Assembly: GCF_016107705.1 (NCBI RefSeq)
Contig: NZ_JAEHGC010000001.1
Coordinates: 1-64,000 of the forward strand
Origin: Neobacillus cucumis
GTDB lineage: Bacteria > Bacillota > Bacilli > Bacillales_B > DSM-18226
DNA length: 64,000 nt
Reading direction: 5' to 3'
The notes beneath the pieces are model-generated. The model worked only from the letters and a program-made list of their open reading frames with translations, was not told where the DNA came from and searched no databases. The first letter of the stretch is position 1. Every line of letters begins with the position of its first letter. Below are positions 61,028 to 64,000 of this stretch, piece after piece. The position numbers and the translations under genes were made by a program.

Positions 61028-61906
61028 ATGTTATCATGGTTATTAGGATTAATGGTTTATACTGGGCAAATGCTCCCGCAGGATACTTTGTCGATAACAA
61101 AGGATGGCCGAACAGTATCTGTTGTTAAACGGGCAGAATTCTCCTATCAATATCCCGGGTTACCGATTATCGCTGAAAAAAAATACACTTCCTTTCTAGA
61201 CCAACTGGATCAACAGCTCACTGTACCATCGCAGGACGCCAAGCTTGATCAGAATGGGAATATTGTACCGGAGCAGGTTGGATACCAAGTTTACCGCAAA
61301 GCTTTTACCGAACAATTTTATGCTTTTTATTTTGGAAATAGCTCGGTTAATCTAGAAATTCCCATGCTGCCTGTTTACCCAAGAATAGATAGTGAATTGT
61401 TAGCCGATATAAAAAGTAAACGAATTGGCCGATATGTAACCTCCTTTAATTCAGGAAATAAAACGAGAACCAATAATATTAAATTGGCGGTAAAGGCTAT
61501 TAATAATTATGTTATTTTCCCAGGTGAGAATTTTTCCTTTAACCAAGTGGTTGGAAAAAGAACAGCGGCAAAAGGTTATTTAAAGGCTCCCGTTATTGTC
61601 AGGGGGGAATATGCTGAAGATATTGGCGGAGGAATTTGTCAGGTATCGTCCACCCTTTTTAATGCCGTGGATAATGCAGGACTGCAGATTGTCCAACGGT
61701 TTTCGCATACTAGAGAGGTTCCTTACATCCCAAAAGGTCGTGATGCAACCGTCAGCTGGTTTGGACCCGATTTCGAATTTAAAAATAAGTACAATCAGCC
61801 GGTTTTAATTCGTGCTAAAACATTAGGGAATTTATTAATCATTAAGCTTTATTCCTCTGAAGTCATAAATTATCAGCCAAAAGAAGTACCAAATCCACCC
61901 TATTGA
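61028..61906 (+). CDS. VanW family protein (YoaR-like)
   Basis: A 292-residue protein with an N-terminal hydrophobic segment (about 1-17) and a VanW domain (about 135-270) containing FPGENFSFNQVVGKRTAAKG and EDIGGGICQVSSTLFNAV. VanW-like proteins are envelope-associated and of unknown activity; the name comes from vancomycin-resistance clusters, but resistance is not implied here. The ATG at 61028 follows GAGGAGGG by six bases; a TTG two codons earlier is less likely. Confidence 0.85.
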   Translation: MLSWLLGLMVYTGQMLPQDTLSITKDGRTVSVVKRAEFSYQYPGLPIIAEKKYTSFLDQLDQQLTVPSQDAKLDQNGNIVPEQVGYQVYRKAFTEQFYAFYFGNSSVNLEIPMLPVYPRIDSELLADIKSKRIGRYVTSFNSGNKTRTNNIKLAVKAINNYVIFPGENFSFNQVVGKRTAAKGYLKAPVIVRGEYAEDIGGGICQVSSTLFNAVDNAGLQIVQRFSHTREVPYIPKGRDATVSWFGPDFEFKNKYNQPVLIRAKTLGNLLIIKLYSSEVINYQPKEVPNPPY

Positions 61907-61936
61907 AAAAGTCCGCTCCTGAAGCGGACTTTTTTT
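61906..61936. terminator. Bidirectional terminator after VanW gene
   Basis: AAAAAGTCCGCT pairs with AGCGGACTTTTT around a four- to five-base loop, with T-runs on both strands. It also serves the convergent gene ending at 61940. Confidence 0.9.
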
Positions 61937-61939
61937 CGA

Positions 61940-62227
61940 CTATTGTCTTTTATTTCTTAAAGCACTTTCTAATAACTCCTCAGAAAACTCTGTTAATGCT
62001 GCATTATCCATCATATTTATATTGGTTTTAGGAGTGAAAGTTTTCATCATATTTTGCATATTTTGCATATTTTGTAAAGGAGGTGCTGAAATTTTGCGTT
62101 TTCCTTTTGTAACTCCATAAACAGCAGCACTTAAACCAAGACCAAAAAGGGAAGCCCACATAGCCCCGCGACTTTTTCGTTTTCGTTTAAACATATTGAA
62201 AAACGGTTCGATTTTAACGTTCCTCAT
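61940..62227 (-). CDS. Small basic membrane-anchored hypothetical protein (YrzQ/DUF3918-like)
   Basis: A 95-residue protein. A basic N-terminus (KRKRKSRG) leads into one hydrophobic segment (WASLFGLGLSAAVYG). A polar tail follows that contains a repeated QNM tripeptide from three tandem nine-base repeats (about 62041-62070). The layout resembles YrzQ-type small proteins of Bacillus, but the match is loose. GAAGGAG precedes the ATG. Confidence 0.65.
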   Translation of the reverse strand: MRNVKIEPFFNMFKRKRKSRGAMWASLFGLGLSAAVYGVTKGKRKISAPPLQNMQNMQNMMKTFTPKTNINMMDNAALTEFSEELLESALRNKRQ

Positions 62228-62321
62228 ATCAAAGCACTCCTTCGAATTATAATGAAAAGGTTTAACCCTTTCATTAGCTTAATTTGTGCACTTTAATTTG
62301 AGCTTATGTTTGGGAATGTAC

Positions 62322-62903
62322 TCATTGATTGTTATTTGCTGGGAGATTACGTCCATACCGTTGATAAAGCTTATCCTTAGACATCAATAAATAATTCAGT
62401 TTATTTTTTTGAAAATTTCTGAAGGATGATTTTGTAAGCAGAAAAATAGGCAGTTGGCCGACTTTTTTGACGCGCCGATATAGGCGGTTATTGGGTCTAA
62501 AAGTTTCAAATCCTAAAGGTACAACCCCTTTATTAATCGTTGTGATTCCAATGATACCCTTAATTTGCGTTTCTCTTGGATGCGTGTTTACATAACGGGC
62601 AAGTGAGGGCATGGACCTTAGAACTGCCTTATAAATTAGTCTTGCGCGGTTTAAGTCATTTTTAATTTTTATATATTCATTTAGGAGCCGGACATTGTGT
62701 AAATGAATCTTAATCAAAAGATCGTTACGGCATATTAAAGTACCGTCAGATAAAATGATGTTTTTCCCTTTATATTTGGTAATTCTCACTCTAAAAATTG
62801 ATTTTTTCTTATTCTCTTCTTGGATATAATGTAATCGTGAACACAAATAAAATAACGGATCAATTAATTTCCATATCCATAAAATCGTTAGGCGTATCCT
62901 CAT
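62322..62903 (-). CDS. YkoP-like domain protein
   Basis: A 193-residue basic protein. It has an N-terminal hydrophobic stretch (LTILWIWKLIDPLFYLC) and the block GTLICRNDLLIKIHLHNVRL, which resembles B. subtilis YkoP and the extra domain attached to some polysaccharide deacetylases. Function is unknown; association with membrane or envelope is likely. It stands alone; 62904-63001 holds no other feature. Confidence 0.7.
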   Translation of the reverse strand: MRIRLTILWIWKLIDPLFYLCSRLHYIQEENKKKSIFRVRITKYKGKNIILSDGTLICRNDLLIKIHLHNVRLLNEYIKIKNDLNRARLIYKAVLRSMPSLARYVNTHPRETQIKGIIGITTINKGVVPLGFETFRPNNRLYRRVKKVGQLPIFLLTKSSFRNFQKNKLNYLLMSKDKLYQRYGRNLPANNNQ

Positions 62904-63001
62904 GGCCTGCTCTCCTTCTGCCAGTGTTCCTTTTTAGGATGTTTAAGTATCACCTTTTTAGTTATGGTAATGTCAGGATATGTTTTTGAAGATAAAATGA
63001 T

Positions 63002-63028
63002 AAAAGCTGAGGAAACTCCCCAGCTTTT
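63002..63028 (-). terminator. Terminator of metallophosphoesterase gene
   Basis: AAAAGCTG / CAGCTTTT (63002-63009 with 63021-63028) with partly paired inner bases, followed on the minus strand by ATCATTTTATC. The stem overlaps the stop codon. Confidence 0.65.
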
Positions 63029-63836
63029 ACGAAATATGATGGAAGGTTATTTCTGGACGACTGCCAATCCGGATATTCACTCCCGTTTGGCCTAAACCTT
63101 CACTTATATAAAATGGCTTCCCCTCATGGTAATGTAAACCTTTCACAATGTTCATCCGAATAAGCTTTCCCATTTTTAGCAAATGATATGGTTTGGGCCA
63201 ATGGATTTGCCCGCCATGAAAATGACCAGATAAAAGATAATCATATGGATAGTTTTTCATTTTCAACACCACATTAGGATCGTGCGTTAAAACCAGATTG
63301 TAGCCCTCCTGCAGGTTTCGGTAGGATTCTTCCACATTACTTCGATGTGAATGATGGTCATCAATTCCAATGATGTTGATCACTTCACCATCCACTTTAA
63401 AAGAAACATGCTGATTTTGAAGTGTTATACATCCATTTTCTTCTAATGTCTGTTTAAGAAGGGCAAAATTTTCTTTTTTTAAGAAATAATCATGATTGCC
63501 ATACACAGCATACATTCCAAATCTCGGATTCAAACGTGATAATGCTGAAAGATATGGAACCAATTTTGGTATACTTCTTTTTCGATCCAAAAAATCACCC
63601 GTAAGCGCAATTAAATCAATTTTTTGATTTGAGACGGTTTGATACAATTCTTCTGGGGAAATCGATATATTTTCAAGATGCAGATCGGATAGATGAAGGA
63701 TATTAAGTGGTTTATCTGTTAATTTTGAATGTGAAACCGTGATATTATTTAAAACAACATCTTTTGTATTTTTATGTGCTTTATAAAAAAAATAAATACT
63801 GAAAACGCAAAAAATGATACCAAGTAAATAAATCAA
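63027..63836 (-). CDS. Metallophosphoesterase (calcineurin-like), membrane-anchored
   Basis: A 269-residue phosphoesterase. An N-terminal transmembrane segment (about 1-18) precedes the dimetal motifs LHLSDLHLEN, LTGDFLDRK, VYGNHDYF, LTHDPNV and SGHFHGGQIHWP. This matches YkuE/YkoQ-type enzymes, some of which act on lipid-linked or UDP-sugar phosphates. The start is set at TTG 63836 because GGAGGGG lies four bases ahead. 63858-64000 is AT-rich and shows no gene. Confidence 0.87.
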   Translation of the reverse strand: MIYLLGIIFCVFSIYFFYKAHKNTKDVVLNNITVSHSKLTDKPLNILHLSDLHLENISISPEELYQTVSNQKIDLIALTGDFLDRKRSIPKLVPYLSALSRLNPRFGMYAVYGNHDYFLKKENFALLKQTLEENGCITLQNQHVSFKVDGEVINIIGIDDHHSHRSNVEESYRNLQEGYNLVLTHDPNVVLKMKNYPYDYLLSGHFHGGQIHWPKPYHLLKMGKLIRMNIVKGLHYHEGKPFYISEGLGQTGVNIRIGSRPEITFHHIS

Positions 63837-64000
63837 ATGATCCCCTCCCACTTCCAAGTATAGAGTCTTTGGGGGATTCCTTATAGTGGGAGTTAATGGG
63901 ATTCGCTAATCAGTTTACATAATAATATTATTATCCATTTTAAATAAATTTAAATCTTTGAAAAAGAACCCATTCAAGTCCTTTTACATAGTATGCAAAA

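Noticed and set aside
61028..61906. Vancomycin resistance determinant
   Set aside because: A lone VanW-domain gene is common in Bacillus; no vanHAX genes are present.
1..64000. Prophage, transposon or plasmid segment
   Set aside because: No integrase, transposase, phage structural gene, att-like repeats or replication origin seen; gene content is chromosomal.

Overview
The window comes from a low-GC, spore-forming Bacillaceae chromosome (a Neobacillus-like Bacillus fits, but this is inference). The evidence is the 16S rRNA 5' end at the left edge with a typical Bacillus leader, strong AGGAGG ribosome binding sites, T-box and S-box leaders, cre sites, and spore genes: CwlJ germination hydrolase and sporulenol-type squalene cyclase. 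No phage, transposase or CRISPR was seen.

Layout. 1-900: start of an rRNA operon reading leftward, its promoters and a 52-bp tandem array. 901-19500: an amine and amino-acid utilisation region holding an amine oxidase with a permease, a Rieske oxygenase, a polar amino-acid ABC transporter with a lysine-6-dehydrogenase-like enzyme and a divergent GntR regulator, two paralogous CdaR/PucR-type regulators around an FAD amino-acid oxidase, and a complete LivFGMHK branched-chain-type importer. 19500-29800: a ten-gene same-strand set (aminotransferase, aldehyde dehydrogenase, 3-hydroxyacyl-CoA dehydrogenase, two-subunit CoA transferase, enoyl-CoA hydratase, acyl-CoA dehydrogenase, thiolase, hydroxyacid and tartrate-type dehydrogenases) that could take an amino acid to acetyl-CoA. 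30000-40600: housekeeping genes (methyltransferase, ExoA, T-box-controlled LeuA, polysaccharide deacetylase-like protein, PpiB, FMN reductase, sporulenol synthase, Mug) and a probable stand-alone small RNA. 40700-45700: an ApbE/ferric-reductase-like redox operon facing a two-component system, then a YitT protein. 45800-48000: cwlJ followed by a decayed SAM-riboswitch operon with remnants of a BMP-type nucleoside ABC transporter and a nucleoside phosphorylase around an intact sulfite-oxidase-like gene. 48100-52300: HtrA protease with a two-component system. 52600-53150: a second large 52-bp array. 53165-58900: an acyl-CoA catabolic regulon with a TetR repressor and two matching palindromic operators; its phosphotransferase plus acyl-CoA dehydrogenase recall ACAD10/11 and LvaA/LvaC of 4-hydroxyacyl-CoA breakdown. 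59000-64000: small regulators, hydrolase, VanW protein, YkoP-like protein and metallophosphoesterase.

How it fits together. The left third looks like a nutrient-scavenging block for amines and amino acids under carbon catabolite control: three cre-like sites, a GntR operator, and a 35-bp element repeated exactly upstream of the Rieske gene and livK. The most unusual non-coding content is the family of 52-bp-period arrays, a 21-bp-phased four-copy repeat, the candidate small RNA near 36.5 kb and the orphaned S-box.
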